Assembly (NCBI GenBank): GCA_052315315.1
Contig: JBLSDE010000014.1
Location: 1-39,876 of the forward strand
Reading direction: 5' to 3'
From: Cuniculiplasma sp052315315
GTDB taxonomy: Archaea; Thermoplasmatota; Thermoplasmata; Thermoplasmatales; Thermoplasmataceae
Length of the DNA stretch: 39,876 nt
Under the pieces are notes generated by a model. The model searched no databases, was not told where the DNA came from, and saw only the letters and a list, made by a program, of their open reading frames with translations. The first letter of the stretch is position 1. Every line of letters starts with the position of its first letter. Below are positions 22,709-31,451 of this stretch, one piece after another. A program made the translations under genes and the position numbers.

Positions 22709-24356
22709 TGTTTATCCTGTACTTTGCATAGGCTCTTGCGTTCCAAAGTCCCCTTGATATGGCCTGATAGAGGTCATATTGCCTTTTCTCATAGTAAGTC
22801 TTTTTAAACCTTGAATCGGGTTTCTTTACAAATTCTATACCCAGGTCTGATGCCATTTTCATATATTCCATTCTTCTGTGGCGGTCTATTGAATCAAGGG
22901 ATCGTTCAGTCATGTAGACCCTGGATGTGGAGGCAATTGCAATTGCCTGATCCAGATGCTTGTATATATTGGAATCCACATATACCTCCTTTTCTGCCTG
23001 AATATTTTCATATATGCGTTCAGGGATCATGTAGAGGTCAACCTGGTCCTTTCTTACCTCGGTATTCAGAATAACCTCAACGGAAAGGTCCCTTATTCTT
23101 TCCTCATAGAATGAGAGTAATTTCAAAAAGTCACCACTCTTATGAGGATCAGATATTTCATTTAACTGACCACCAAGTTTCCCAGACTTCTCGTAGATAG
23201 TGACCTTAAAACCCATTCTTGCAAGATAAATAGCTGCCTCCATTCCTGCCACTCCACCACCAGCAATCCTTACATGCCCTTCTCCGTGAATTGGAACATC
23301 TGAGGTTTCGTTTCCCGTGATTGGATTCACAGTGCATCTAACTTGTCCATTGGCCAGGTCTCTGCAGGCCTGGTTGCATCTTATGCATGGTCTTGGTTCC
23401 TTTCCCCTTAGTGCATTGACTGGAAAGAAAGGATCGGCCAAAGCTGCTCTGCCAAGTGCTACAAGATCAACTGTATTTAAAGCCTCTTCCACATCCCTTA
23501 TGGATGTGATTGAACCAACACCTATGACTGGTACCTTAAGGCTACCCTTAATTCTCTTTATTATATGATTGTGCGTTGAATAGTAGGATGCTGAAGAACC
23601 AGGTGGAGCATTCCTTCCGGATGAAAAATGTACGTAATCTATATTCTTAAGATTCTCAGCAATTTTCATTCCATGCTCTGGAGGATAACCGTCTGGATCA
23701 TCTTCATAGAGACTCAGTCTTATTCCAACCGGTATGGATACCTCTTCCCGTATTGAATCAATTATCTCCTGTGGAAATCTCAACATATTTTCTACACTGC
23801 CCCCGTATCTGTCCTTTCTCAAATTTAGTGCTGGAGACATAAATTCCTGCAGCAGATATCCATGGGCCCCGTGTAATTCTATTCCGTCGAAGTTTGATGC
23901 CTCTACAATCTTCGCTGAAGTCACAAAAGCTTCTCTTATTTCTTCCATTTCTGATTCGTCCAGCTCCTTTGGCATCCTGCCGTTATAAGATACTGGAGAG
24001 GGGGCCAGGGCCATTTCTCCATTATCAACAATGGCCTTCCCTCCCGCATGAACCAGTTGGGCGAATATCTTAGAATCATTTCCGTGGATTCTCTCTGCAA
24101 GCCTTTTGAATTTTCCAATCTGTTCTGGCCTTGAAAAGGATAATTGATGTCTGGAACCTCTGCTCGCCCTGGAAGGCACAAATGAATATTCTGTGATTAT
24201 AAGGGAAAAACCTCCCATTGCCCTCTCTGTGAGATATGATGTATGTATCTCGTTTGTTGAGCCGTCCCTATCTGCCAGATTTGAGATCATTGGCGCCATC
24301 ACAAATCTGTTTTTTAACCTGCACCCACCTATTTCAAATTCCTCGAATGCCTTCAT
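22686..24356 (-). CDS. Old-Yellow-Enzyme/2,4-dienoyl-CoA reductase-like FMN-FeS-FAD oxidoreductase, short C-terminus
   Basis: A 556-residue flavoprotein. Residues 1-315 form an FMN TIM barrel (NRFVMAPM, HAGGKA, LHGAHGYLLQEF with the His pair, RYGGSVENMLRF). A 4Fe-4S site follows: Cys324, 327, 331, 341. Then comes a dinucleotide fold, GGGVAGMEAAIYLA, with EKSGKLGGQL. Full-length relatives have about 640-670 residues and a separate NADPH-binding insertion; here the C-terminal part after about 430 is short and unlike theirs, ending in a helical tail. Reduction of an alkene or dienoyl-CoA is likely, but the electron donor route is unclear. It lies 24 bp after the MFS gene on the same strand. Confidence 0.88.
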   Translation of the reverse strand: MKAFEEFEIGGCRLKNRFVMAPMISNLADRDGSTNEIHTSYLTERAMGGFSLIITEYSFVPSRASRGSRHQLSFSRPEQIGKFKRLAERIHGNDSKIFAQLVHAGGKAIVDNGEMALAPSPVSYNGRMPKELDESEMEEIREAFVTSAKIVEASNFDGIELHGAHGYLLQEFMSPALNLRKDRYGGSVENMLRFPQEIIDSIREEVSIPVGIRLSLYEDDPDGYPPEHGMKIAENLKNIDYVHFSSGRNAPPGSSASYYSTHNHIIKRIKGSLKVPVIGVGSITSIRDVEEALNTVDLVALGRAALADPFFPVNALRGKEPRPCIRCNQACRDLANGQVRCTVNPITGNETSDVPIHGEGHVRIAGGGVAGMEAAIYLARMGFKVTIYEKSGKLGGQLNEISDPHKSGDFLKLLSFYEERIRDLSVEVILNTEVRKDQVDLYMIPERIYENIQAEKEVYVDSNIYKHLDQAIAIASTSRVYMTERSLDSIDRHRRMEYMKMASDLGIEFVKKPDSRFKKTYYEKRQYDLYQAISRGLWNARAYAKYRINISPGVPP

Positions 24357-24380
24357 AATATCAGGATGTGCGAAAGGTTA

Positions 24381-25628
24381 TTATTTTATCTGCTTATTCC
24401 CTGAATCCGTAGAGGCATCAACCTTCATTGATGTCTTGACAGATCTGGACACAAAGAGGAGATAATATATAATACCCGCACCGAACTGTACCAGGCCACC
24501 CAGAAATTCAGGTAATGGGGTGTAGACATCCATAAGGTATCCGGATGAGCCGGATGTGGTCTGGGCCACTCTGGCAGCACTGGCCTGAAAACCTGATCCT
24601 GCTCCATAATCTCCCTCCTTCAGACCACCCACGTTGATTGAACTTCTTGAAGGTGTGCCGAATCCTGCTATGCCCATTCTGACCACATATATTGTTCCCG
24701 CAATCCACAGAAATGGGGAGAATGCCAGTGGGATCATCAGAAAACCCTGAAGCATTCTACCATAAGCCCCAATTTTTCCGGCTCTTTCGCCTCTCATATT
24801 TATCCTGGAGGCAAGAAATGATCCAATGCCAGTAGAAATGTATGACAGGGTGAACAGAATTCCAATTTCTGTGCTGTTTGCATAGGGATACATGACCTTA
24901 AACCACAGGGAAATTATGGGCATTGAAAGACCAATACCCGCACCGTTGAATGCATTGGCAAGCATTACCTTGCCAAGATGCTTTCTTGATCCTGACGTGA
25001 TTAATTTCTTCTTTTTTACAGGTGCAACTTTCCTTTCACTCACAAAAATGATTGATATTAGGGAGATGAAAACAAGTATTGCACTTACACCGAAAAGAAA
25101 ACGGTATGAACCCGCGGAACCGTAGAGAAATTCCACATACTGCCTCATTATAACAAGAATCCCTCCAAAGGTGGAGAAGAATGCTCCCACAGATGTTATA
25201 AGGCCCAGTCGGTTAATTCTTGACGAAGGGTCTTGCCAGTTCTTGGCTACAATGGCAGTGGTTCCCGGGGAAAATGCACCCCTCATTCCACCGGGTCCAC
25301 CACCTATTCCCCCTATGACAGAAATATAGATAAGCGGACCGGATTTGACAAAGAACAGGGAAGTGAGGGATATCAGGGGAAATATCTCACCTATGAATAG
25401 AGTTGCCCTATAGCCAACTCTGTCCCCCAAAGCTCCAAGTAAAATTGTCTGCAATATTGTGAATAAGATTACAAAGAAAGCCATGATACCAACATCAACG
25501 TTGCTAAATCCTATGAGACTAAGATAAAGTGGATAAGAGATAGCAGAAAAACTCAGGGCAACACTTCTTGCGGCCCTTGATATGAGAAGAAAATTGAACC
25601 CCCGATTATACAAACCTACATCGCTCAC
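24381..25628 (-). CDS. Major facilitator superfamily transporter
   Basis: A 415-residue protein with about 12 hydrophobic helices. The loop between helices 2 and 3 carries the family motif LGALGDRVGYRATL, and a basic central loop (RKVAPVKKKKLITSGSRKHLG) separates the halves. The substrate cannot be told. The gene starts with GTG 25628 and ends just before the flavoprotein gene, so both probably form one unit; a link between import of a compound and its reduction is inference. The 295 bp upstream to metE are AT-rich and hold no gene. Confidence 0.9.
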   Translation of the reverse strand: MSDVGLYNRGFNFLLISRAARSVALSFSAISYPLYLSLIGFSNVDVGIMAFFVILFTILQTILLGALGDRVGYRATLFIGEIFPLISLTSLFFVKSGPLIYISVIGGIGGGPGGMRGAFSPGTTAIVAKNWQDPSSRINRLGLITSVGAFFSTFGGILVIMRQYVEFLYGSAGSYRFLFGVSAILVFISLISIIFVSERKVAPVKKKKLITSGSRKHLGKVMLANAFNGAGIGLSMPIISLWFKVMYPYANSTEIGILFTLSYISTGIGSFLASRINMRGERAGKIGAYGRMLQGFLMIPLAFSPFLWIAGTIYVVRMGIAGFGTPSRSSINVGGLKEGDYGAGSGFQASAARVAQTTSGSSGYLMDVYTPLPEFLGGLVQFGAGIIYYLLFVSRSVKTSMKVDASTDSGNKQIK

Positions 25629-25923
25629 AATAGGGTATATATTTAATTGAAAAAAGGTTTATCACTTAAGATTCTATCATTTTTGGAGAAATTAAATCAT
25701 TGCCAGGCCTATGTAAAGGGGATATCATAGGAAAATGAGTTTTGAAAACCCAAGGAGTATCATTTAATTCATTGAACACATAATATTACTTTCTCTGGGA
25801 AATTAATATGAATATCGGGCATTCATAATAATTTTCAGAATTAATTTTAAAATCATAATTCGAATTAAATCCAAAAATGAAATAATAAAATGGACTGAAA
25901 ATTTGGCTTGGGGTATGGTAGAG

Positions 25924-27075
25924 TTAATATTCTAATCTAGCACCTTCCGCCAAAGATTTCAATTTCTGCAGAGCAATGCTTTTTGGTACTCCACCCATTC
26001 CTGAAAATGTTTCAAAACCACAGTCCGTTCCGCCAAGTACTCTCTCCTCACCAATTTCGTCAATATCTGAAACATTATGCAGCTTCTGACTTACGCTTTC
26101 AGGAGTTTCAACGAAGGGGGATTTAACATCTATCACACCAACAGCAAACCTCAAACCCTTTGGCCATCCATATTCCTTAACATGCTTCCTGATAATAAGT
26201 GGGTCACCTGAGTGCCTTGGATTTGCCATCTCCCCTACAATTGTTCCCGCCTTAAGTTTCAAAACCTCTGGTAATACCTTGGAATAATCTGGATCTGTAA
26301 GGTGAGGTGCAGAATAATTTCCATAGCAGTAATGAACCTTTATTCTTTCAGATGGCAATCCCTTGATTGCTTCATTAATTGCTTCTATGTGCTTTGGTAA
26401 AACGTCGTAGAAATTTTCTGTCCAGTCTATGCCAAGGCTCTTTGCCATTGCAAGATCAGGGGCATCTATCTGGAGGTCTACACCATCAACTGATAATATA
26501 GACCTATATTCTTTAGCCAATTCTTTTGAAAGATCAAAGAGATAATCTTCGTGATCATGGTATGCATCTCCAGGTGGATAGAATACTGTTATAACTCCTG
26601 GTGAAGGGGCAGGTATAAATATTCTCTTTGCACCCAGTTCCTTTGACAGTTTCCTTGCGTCTTCTGCCTCCTTCTTTGACTGCCTTTCTCCAGTATACAC
26701 TAGCCTTTCCTCGATTGCCGGTAGCTCAAAAACCCTTGAATCCTGTATTGCCTTGCCCATGTATGGATTTGCTTCCATCAACTCCCGGTAAAATTGCTCA
26801 GAAAATCTCTGTGATATCCTCTTTTCCTTTGAAAAACCACTGAACCTGTTTGGTATATAAGTTGTATAACCAGATTTCCTTTGCTCTCCGTTGCTTACCC
26901 ATGTAAGGCCTCTTTCAGATCCAAGGGGATGAAGCTGGTCGGATATTGCAAGAGATTCAGCGGATCGAATAACATTTTCATAACTATCATCAATCTCTCC
27001 GGTTTTGGAACTCTTCAAAAGTTCCCCTATTTTTTCTGTTCTGAAAAAACTTCCAGTCATTGTTGTTTCATACAT
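25924..27075 (-). CDS. metE: Cobalamin-independent methionine synthase, core (C-terminal-domain only) type
   Basis: A 383-residue TIM-barrel protein of the MetE catalytic-domain family. The four zinc ligands are in place: His248 and Cys250 in HYCYGNY, Glu282 in GEMANPR, Cys352 in GGTDCGFETF. The first half of bacterial MetE is absent, as in archaeal core-MetE enzymes, which probably use a methyl carrier other than folate. Methyl transfer to homocysteine or a related thiol is likely; other thiol methyl transferases share the fold. ATG 27075 is supported by a TATA box 26 nt upstream; ATG 27060 is in frame. Confidence 0.85.
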   Translation of the reverse strand: MYETTMTGSFFRTEKIGELLKSSKTGEIDDSYENVIRSAESLAISDQLHPLGSERGLTWVSNGEQRKSGYTTYIPNRFSGFSKEKRISQRFSEQFYRELMEANPYMGKAIQDSRVFELPAIEERLVYTGERQSKKEAEDARKLSKELGAKRIFIPAPSPGVITVFYPPGDAYHDHEDYLFDLSKELAKEYRSILSVDGVDLQIDAPDLAMAKSLGIDWTENFYDVLPKHIEAINEAIKGLPSERIKVHYCYGNYSAPHLTDPDYSKVLPEVLKLKAGTIVGEMANPRHSGDPLIIRKHVKEYGWPKGLRFAVGVIDVKSPFVETPESVSQKLHNVSDIDEIGEERVLGGTDCGFETFSGMGGVPKSIALQKLKSLAEGARLEY

Positions 27076-27096
27076 TTTTTCTTATTTTGATCTATT

Positions 27097-27105
27097 GTAA
27101 TAAAC
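27097..27105 (-). promoter_or_regulatory. TATA box of the metE-like gene
   Basis: GTTTATTAC on the minus strand, centred 26 nt upstream of ATG 27075, consistent with a leaderless message. Confidence 0.5.
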
Positions 27106-27266
27106 TTTTGTTAAAGAAATATGTCCCTGAGTAATATTTTAACTGATCATTCTTCTGATTTTACATTAATTTGTGAAGTTTTCACTAAATTTTTTTTGAG
27201 CATTGCAAAGAATTAAATCAACGCGTATGAGTAAGTTTTTATTTCAATTTATATTTCCGATGTGCA

Positions 27267-27339
27267 GGGGCTGTGGGGTAGCTTGGTATCCTACGGGCTT
27301 TGGGAGCCTGAGACCCCGGTCCAAATCCGGGCAGCCCCA
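27267..27339 (+). tRNA. tRNA-Pro (anticodon TGG)
   Basis: A 73-nt cloverleaf: acceptor GGGGCTG/CAGCCCC, D arm with GGG/CCT pairing, anticodon stem CGGGC/GCCTG (one G-U) with loop TTTGGGA, T stem CCCGG/CCGGG, discriminator A. CCA is not encoded. The T loop reads TCCAAAT, with C at position 55 where most tRNAs have T (pseudouridine). Position 54 and the other loop bases are normal. Confidence 0.93.
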
Positions 27340-27449
27340 TGAATTGTACTTCCTATTTATCTGCTTTTTTTCTGTATGATCCTCTAACTTCCTAGCTGTT
27401 TTTTGTCTTTGTATACTTCCGGCCCAAGATTTCTTGATTTGAAAACTGT

Positions 27450-27797
27450 TCATACTTTTGTGCTTTTCTTAGAAAAGTCTGTTTCAGGTCGAAAAGGAAA
27501 TTGCAAATATCTATCAGTTTTACTCACCTGTGTATAATCATTGATGTAATGCAAAAAATAGGCTTTTGATACTTCTTCATATCCTTTCAATACAAATTAG
27601 ATCATATCCACCTTTTAATGGCTGGCGAGCAGGATCATACATTATCAACCAGCGCATTGTAATGATGATTATCTTTTAGCAGATAACAGAGTATAGTCTC
27701 ATATCATTTCATTACAACATCAGTTAGCACAGTGTGATGCACGTAAATCCCTCAAGGCTACGAAACCAAATATTATTCTTGCGTCTTTTAACCTCAT
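27450..27797 (-). pseudogene. Remnant of a decayed gene, perhaps a transposase
   Basis: On the minus strand, protein-like pieces follow one another but in changing frames: from ATG 27797 MRLKDARIIFGFVALRDLRA, then CYLLKDNHHYNALVDN, YDPARQPLKGGYDLI, and last GYEEVSKAYFLHYINDYTQV to a stop at 27450. Repeated frameshifts and stops mean it is dead. The style suggests an insertion-sequence protein, but no catalytic motif can be named. The rest of the 27340-28094 gap, apart from the hairpins at 27830-27890, holds nothing recognisable. Confidence 0.35.
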
Positions 27798-27829
27798 AGG
27801 CATACTTGGTGATTCAATATGAGAAAAAA

Positions 27830-27890
27830 CTTCAAAGGATACATCTTCTTTGAAGGATAAGAATTGTTTTCCTTCACGGATATTCTTATC
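27830..27890. repeat. Nested inverted repeats
   Basis: Three perfect inverted repeats overlap within 61 bp: CTTCAAAG/CTTTGAAG (27830-27837, 27848-27855), TGAAGGA/TCCTTCA (27851-27857, 27870-27876) and GATAAGAAT/ATTCTTATC (27856-27864, 27882-27890). The pairs compete with one another, so only some could form at a time. It may be the end of a decayed mobile element or a structured RNA; nothing else supports either. Confidence 0.4.
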
Positions 27891-28094
27891 TTATACTCCA
27901 ATAAATGGGAACTTGTATTCTTATGGTATCATTACCATCCTGCAAATCTTAAAATAAAACTAATTTTAATTTTCAGAATACTCAAAAGAGCACACTAATT
28001 TAAGAATCTGCAAGAGTGAAAACACATTTTCACAAGCGATTCATCCTGATTATATTCTCAGAAAAATTATAGTATGGAGTATCATTCATAAAAG

Positions 28095-28832
28095 ATGGAT
28101 AAAAACTACGTTCTAGTTACAGGTTCCACAGGTGGGCTCGGTAGTGCAATTTCATTTGAACTCGCAAGGAAAGGCTTCAATTTATTGCTTCATTATAATA
28201 ATAATTCTAGAGATGCTAAATCCCTTGAACAGCAGTTGATAAAGTCAGGGATTGGAATAGAACTTGTCTCTGCTGATCTTTCTCGTTTGGACGGCCCAGG
28301 AATATTGTCTGAAGAAATCATCAATAAAGGTATTCGCCTTTCCGGAATAGTTAACAATGCGGGTATAGGAAGACCAGGGAATGATGCAACTGTTGAGGAT
28401 GATGACTGGGATGCAGTGTGCAATGTGAACCTCAGAGCTCCCGTTCTCCTGTTAAAAAAACTTCTTAAGGTTATGGACAGACCATCTTCAGTGGTTAATA
28501 TTGCCTCTGCAGCCGGGTTAAGAGTGGGAGCCACAAGCATTTCTTACGAAGCTTCAAAGGCAGGGCTCATTCATGCGACCAGATCAATGGCCTTGACACT
28601 TGCACCAGATATAAGAGTGAATGCAGTAGCTCCAGGTTTTGTAAAAACCAATATGACAAGTAAAAATCTATCCAATGAAAAAGTTCTCAATGGGATTCTT
28701 GCTCGCACGCCAATGAAGAGAATTGGTACGCCTGAGGATATTGCAAAGCTGGTAGGTTTTTTGATATCAGATGATTCTTCATTCATTACTGGAGAAACTG
28801 TTGTTATTGACGGAGGGATAACACTTTCTTGA
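28095..28832 (+). CDS. Short-chain dehydrogenase/reductase (FabG-like)
   Basis: A 245-residue classical SDR that uses NAD(P)H. Motifs: TGSTGGLG (residues 9-16), NNAG (87-90), catalytic Ser138, Tyr151 and Lys155 (YEASK), and the C-terminal GETVVIDGG. The closest general type is 3-oxoacyl-ACP/CoA reductase, but archaea lack bacterial fatty acid synthesis, so the substrate is open. A TATA-like ATTATAGT lies about 26 nt upstream of the ATG, suggesting a leaderless message. No co-transcribed neighbour. Confidence 0.9.
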   Translation: MDKNYVLVTGSTGGLGSAISFELARKGFNLLLHYNNNSRDAKSLEQQLIKSGIGIELVSADLSRLDGPGILSEEIINKGIRLSGIVNNAGIGRPGNDATVEDDDWDAVCNVNLRAPVLLLKKLLKVMDRPSSVVNIASAAGLRVGATSISYEASKAGLIHATRSMALTLAPDIRVNAVAPGFVKTNMTSKNLSNEKVLNGILARTPMKRIGTPEDIAKLVGFLISDDSSFITGETVVIDGGITLS

Positions 28833-29043
28833 AAATGTTTTATGCAATTATGTTTCATTTATAGAGAATCAATTAACTGCCCAGAAGGTGGATTAAGATT
28901 TCCCTGTTTGCCCAATTATTCAGAATTATTTTTGGCAGAGAATAAACTTTCAAAATCTAAATTTAGAAGGTTCAGAATCTTATTTCTATTTTGATTTATA
29001 ACAAAATATAATTATTTTCTTTATAAGAAAAAAATATTAAATA

Positions 29044-30708
29044 ATGGCAGACTTTGGCAATATGAATCGTGATAAAATACTCCAAGAAGCAGAAGACTTG
29101 ATCTCTGGAAAGAAATATGAGGAGGCTTTTGGATATCTTGATGCTGCAATTTTGAAACATCCAAAGGAAGTATCTTTTCTTGAATTATACGCACAGACCC
29201 TGTTCAAACTGGGAATTCTTCAGAATGCCGAAGAATATGCAGAAAGGGCAATTAAATATGGAACAAAGTCTCCATCAATTTACAGAATAAAAGCAACCTG
29301 CCTATTTAATAATAACAAGTTTGGAGAAATCTCTGAATATGTAGAGGAGGGACTTAGGATTGCGCAGAAAGATGACTCGGAGATGAGTAAACTCTTTATT
29401 TTGAGTTCTGCCTCAAAGGTATATGAGAATAAAAATAACTGGTACGATGAGGCATATGCTCTCATAAGTAGGGCGATTAAAAGTGATCCATATAACAGGG
29501 ATGCACTCCTTGTCTCACTGTTCATAAATTCAATTAAGGGAAATTTGGAGAATGTGAGAGATGTGGAAAAGATAATTTCCGGAAATAGAAATAACAATCT
29601 CAATGTGCTTTATTTTATTATTAATGCCTATATGGGGACAGGCGACCTGAATACCTCATACAATCTCATAAATGATTTGCTGAAAAAGGGTGGAAATGAA
29701 GAAGTTTCTGATTATTCCATATTTATGCTTTATTATGAAATTTTGAAAAAAAGGGGAGACACCTCTGAATTCTTTCCCTTACTAACTGAATTCTTAATAG
29801 GCTCTTCGGATGAGCGAAGAATGAATTTCTTCTTATCATTACTCCATCTTGAAAACTATAAAGTGCCTGTTCTTTACACTGGTGATTGGATACCCCTTTT
29901 AACTGAACTGATGGACAGGGAGGATCACCAGATACCTGGGGAAATAATGGATTATGTCTTGAAAAGTGATTATCTGGATGCTTGCATAAAATCAAAGAAC
30001 GGAGATTCTGTTCTTTTTATGTTCAGGGCAATATCGACCTTTTTAGAGGGCGATCCCGATGAGGGAGTGGCCTATATTGATAAATCCATTGAAATAAAAG
30101 AAAACTGGTTAAACGGCCTCATAAAGGCGGTTCTTCTTATGAACACCAGTGAGGCTTCTTACGAAACCGCAGAAAAGGCAGATATCATTTTACAGAAATG
30201 GGAAAAGATTGAGCCAAATAGGGCTTCCATTCATCAGCTCCGTGCCATAATTCAGAATTTTGCGCTGGGCCAGGACGGAAGAGAAGAGATGGATGAAGCC
30301 AGAAAGATAGAGCCATACCTTTATCCCATGGTTATCACAGACATAATGATACGAATTGCCCACAGACAATTCCTTCAGGCAATTCAAATAATAGATGATT
30401 ACAATGACAGAGGATTTATACACAGTATAGAAGTATTTTATCAAATTTCAATGCTAAAGGCGTACTGCCTGGAAGATATACCAAAAGCTTCGGAGATGAT
30501 GATGGAAATCACGAAAAGTCTGAAATCTTCTGATTCCTATGAAAATTGGGAGGGGATGATAATGAACAGAAAGAAATTTATTCCTCAGGAACTGTATGTG
30601 GAAAATCTTCCAGTGCCTCTTTTCTATCCATTTTTGAATCCGAACCCAGATGAACTCATTGATGCTGTGAGGAGTGCCTTTATACTCAGAGTGCTGAATG
30701 TAAAATAG
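29044..30708 (+). CDS. TPR-repeat protein
   Basis: A 554-residue soluble protein made mostly of helical pairs. Tetratricopeptide-like units are clear in the first 130 residues (ISGKKYEEAFGYLDAAILKHP, then LGILQNAEEYAERAIKYG) and around 150-200 (YDEAYALISRAIKSDPYNRDA). TPR proteins serve as scaffolds for protein complexes; the partner is not known. TTTATAAG lies about 20 nt upstream of ATG 29044. The 210 bp before it are AT-rich and empty. Confidence 0.85.
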   Translation: MADFGNMNRDKILQEAEDLISGKKYEEAFGYLDAAILKHPKEVSFLELYAQTLFKLGILQNAEEYAERAIKYGTKSPSIYRIKATCLFNNNKFGEISEYVEEGLRIAQKDDSEMSKLFILSSASKVYENKNNWYDEAYALISRAIKSDPYNRDALLVSLFINSIKGNLENVRDVEKIISGNRNNNLNVLYFIINAYMGTGDLNTSYNLINDLLKKGGNEEVSDYSIFMLYYEILKKRGDTSEFFPLLTEFLIGSSDERRMNFFLSLLHLENYKVPVLYTGDWIPLLTELMDREDHQIPGEIMDYVLKSDYLDACIKSKNGDSVLFMFRAISTFLEGDPDEGVAYIDKSIEIKENWLNGLIKAVLLMNTSEASYETAEKADIILQKWEKIEPNRASIHQLRAIIQNFALGQDGREEMDEARKIEPYLYPMVITDIMIRIAHRQFLQAIQIIDDYNDRGFIHSIEVFYQISMLKAYCLEDIPKASEMMMEITKSLKSSDSYENWEGMIMNRKKFIPQELYVENLPVPLFYPFLNPNPDELIDAVRSAFILRVLNVK

Positions 30709-30747
30709 TCTTCCACAAAGTTTCGGAGATTTCTAATTTTTTAAACC

Positions 30748-31335
30748 TTAACCACTCCTCTTTAACTCATATGAATAAATAGTTTCGAAGAAAAAATGCT
30801 CCTCTCCCATAACTTTGAATGTGAATGAATATTTTTCAAATTCGCTCATCAGCATATCTATGTTTGTTAAACTTGACAGGATGATAAAAATGCTTCCATT
30901 CTCTGATAGATGTTTCTCAGATTCCAGAAGAAATTTTCTGATAACATGAAAACCGTCATCCCCACCATCCCACTGTTCGGATCCATTTATCCTGTCACTG
31001 GTTGGCAGATAGGGTGGATTGAAAATTATGGTATCATAGATTCCGGAAATATCACTGAATAGATCACTTCTTTTGCATGGAAATTTTACACCATTCCTTT
31101 TTTGATTCCTTATTATGCATTCCACTGCCTTTTCATTTATATCAGTACACTCAATTTCATAGCCAATTTTTGCAAGATAGATGCTGATAAATCCAGAACC
31201 TGAACCGATTTCAATATTTCTACCACTGGCCTTGACAGTTTTGGCAAGCAAAAATGTATCCTCAGATGGTTCATATACTCCTTCACAAATTTCCAGATAT
31301 ACGGGAATTCCATCTAATTCGTAGGATTTCTCCAC
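30748..31335 (-). CDS. HemK2/PrmC-type protein N5-glutamine methyltransferase (probable aRF1 methylase)
   Basis: A 195-residue SAM-dependent methyltransferase. It carries the family start VYEPSEDTFLLA, the SAM loop EIGSGSGFIS (42-51), and the NPPY motif (106-109) that holds the target amide. The short length without the PrmC N-terminal domain is that of HemK2/Mtq2, which methylates the GGQ Gln of release factor 1 in archaea and eukaryotes. It faces the TPR gene tail to tail and is divergent from the Fe-S oxidoreductase. Confidence 0.88.
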   Translation of the reverse strand: MEKSYELDGIPVYLEICEGVYEPSEDTFLLAKTVKASGRNIEIGSGSGFISIYLAKIGYEIECTDINEKAVECIIRNQKRNGVKFPCKRSDLFSDISGIYDTIIFNPPYLPTSDRINGSEQWDGGDDGFHVIRKFLLESEKHLSENGSIFIILSSLTNIDMLMSEFEKYSFTFKVMGEEHFFFETIYSYELKRSG

Positions 31336-31421
31336 AATCGGATAGATAAGCTTCCCATAAAAGCCTTAATGAGAATGAATAAGGAATTTTGTTAAAATAG
31401 GAAACACCGCCTTAGACATGG

Positions 31422-31429
31422 TTAAATAA
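31422..31429 (+). promoter_or_regulatory. TATA box of the Fe-S oxidoreductase-trpS-thiolase cluster
   Basis: TTAAATAA centred 26 nt before ATG 31452. The next three genes follow at 11, 6 and -11 nt, so this may drive all four. Confidence 0.55.
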
Positions 31430-31451
31430 ATAGCATAAATAAGCTTGCATA

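Noticed and set aside
25629..25923. Palindromic AT-rich stretch around ATTTTAAAAT
   Set aside because: Short palindromes are expected in such AT-rich sequence and no gene or clear promoter spacing depends on it.
27244..27453. Minus-strand 69-codon ORF across tRNA-Pro
   Set aside because: It is the complement of the tRNA gene and flanks, with no coding character.
27661..27720. Possible C/D-box guide RNA (ATGATGA at 27662)
   Set aside because: No D or D' box (CTGA) at a suitable distance follows.
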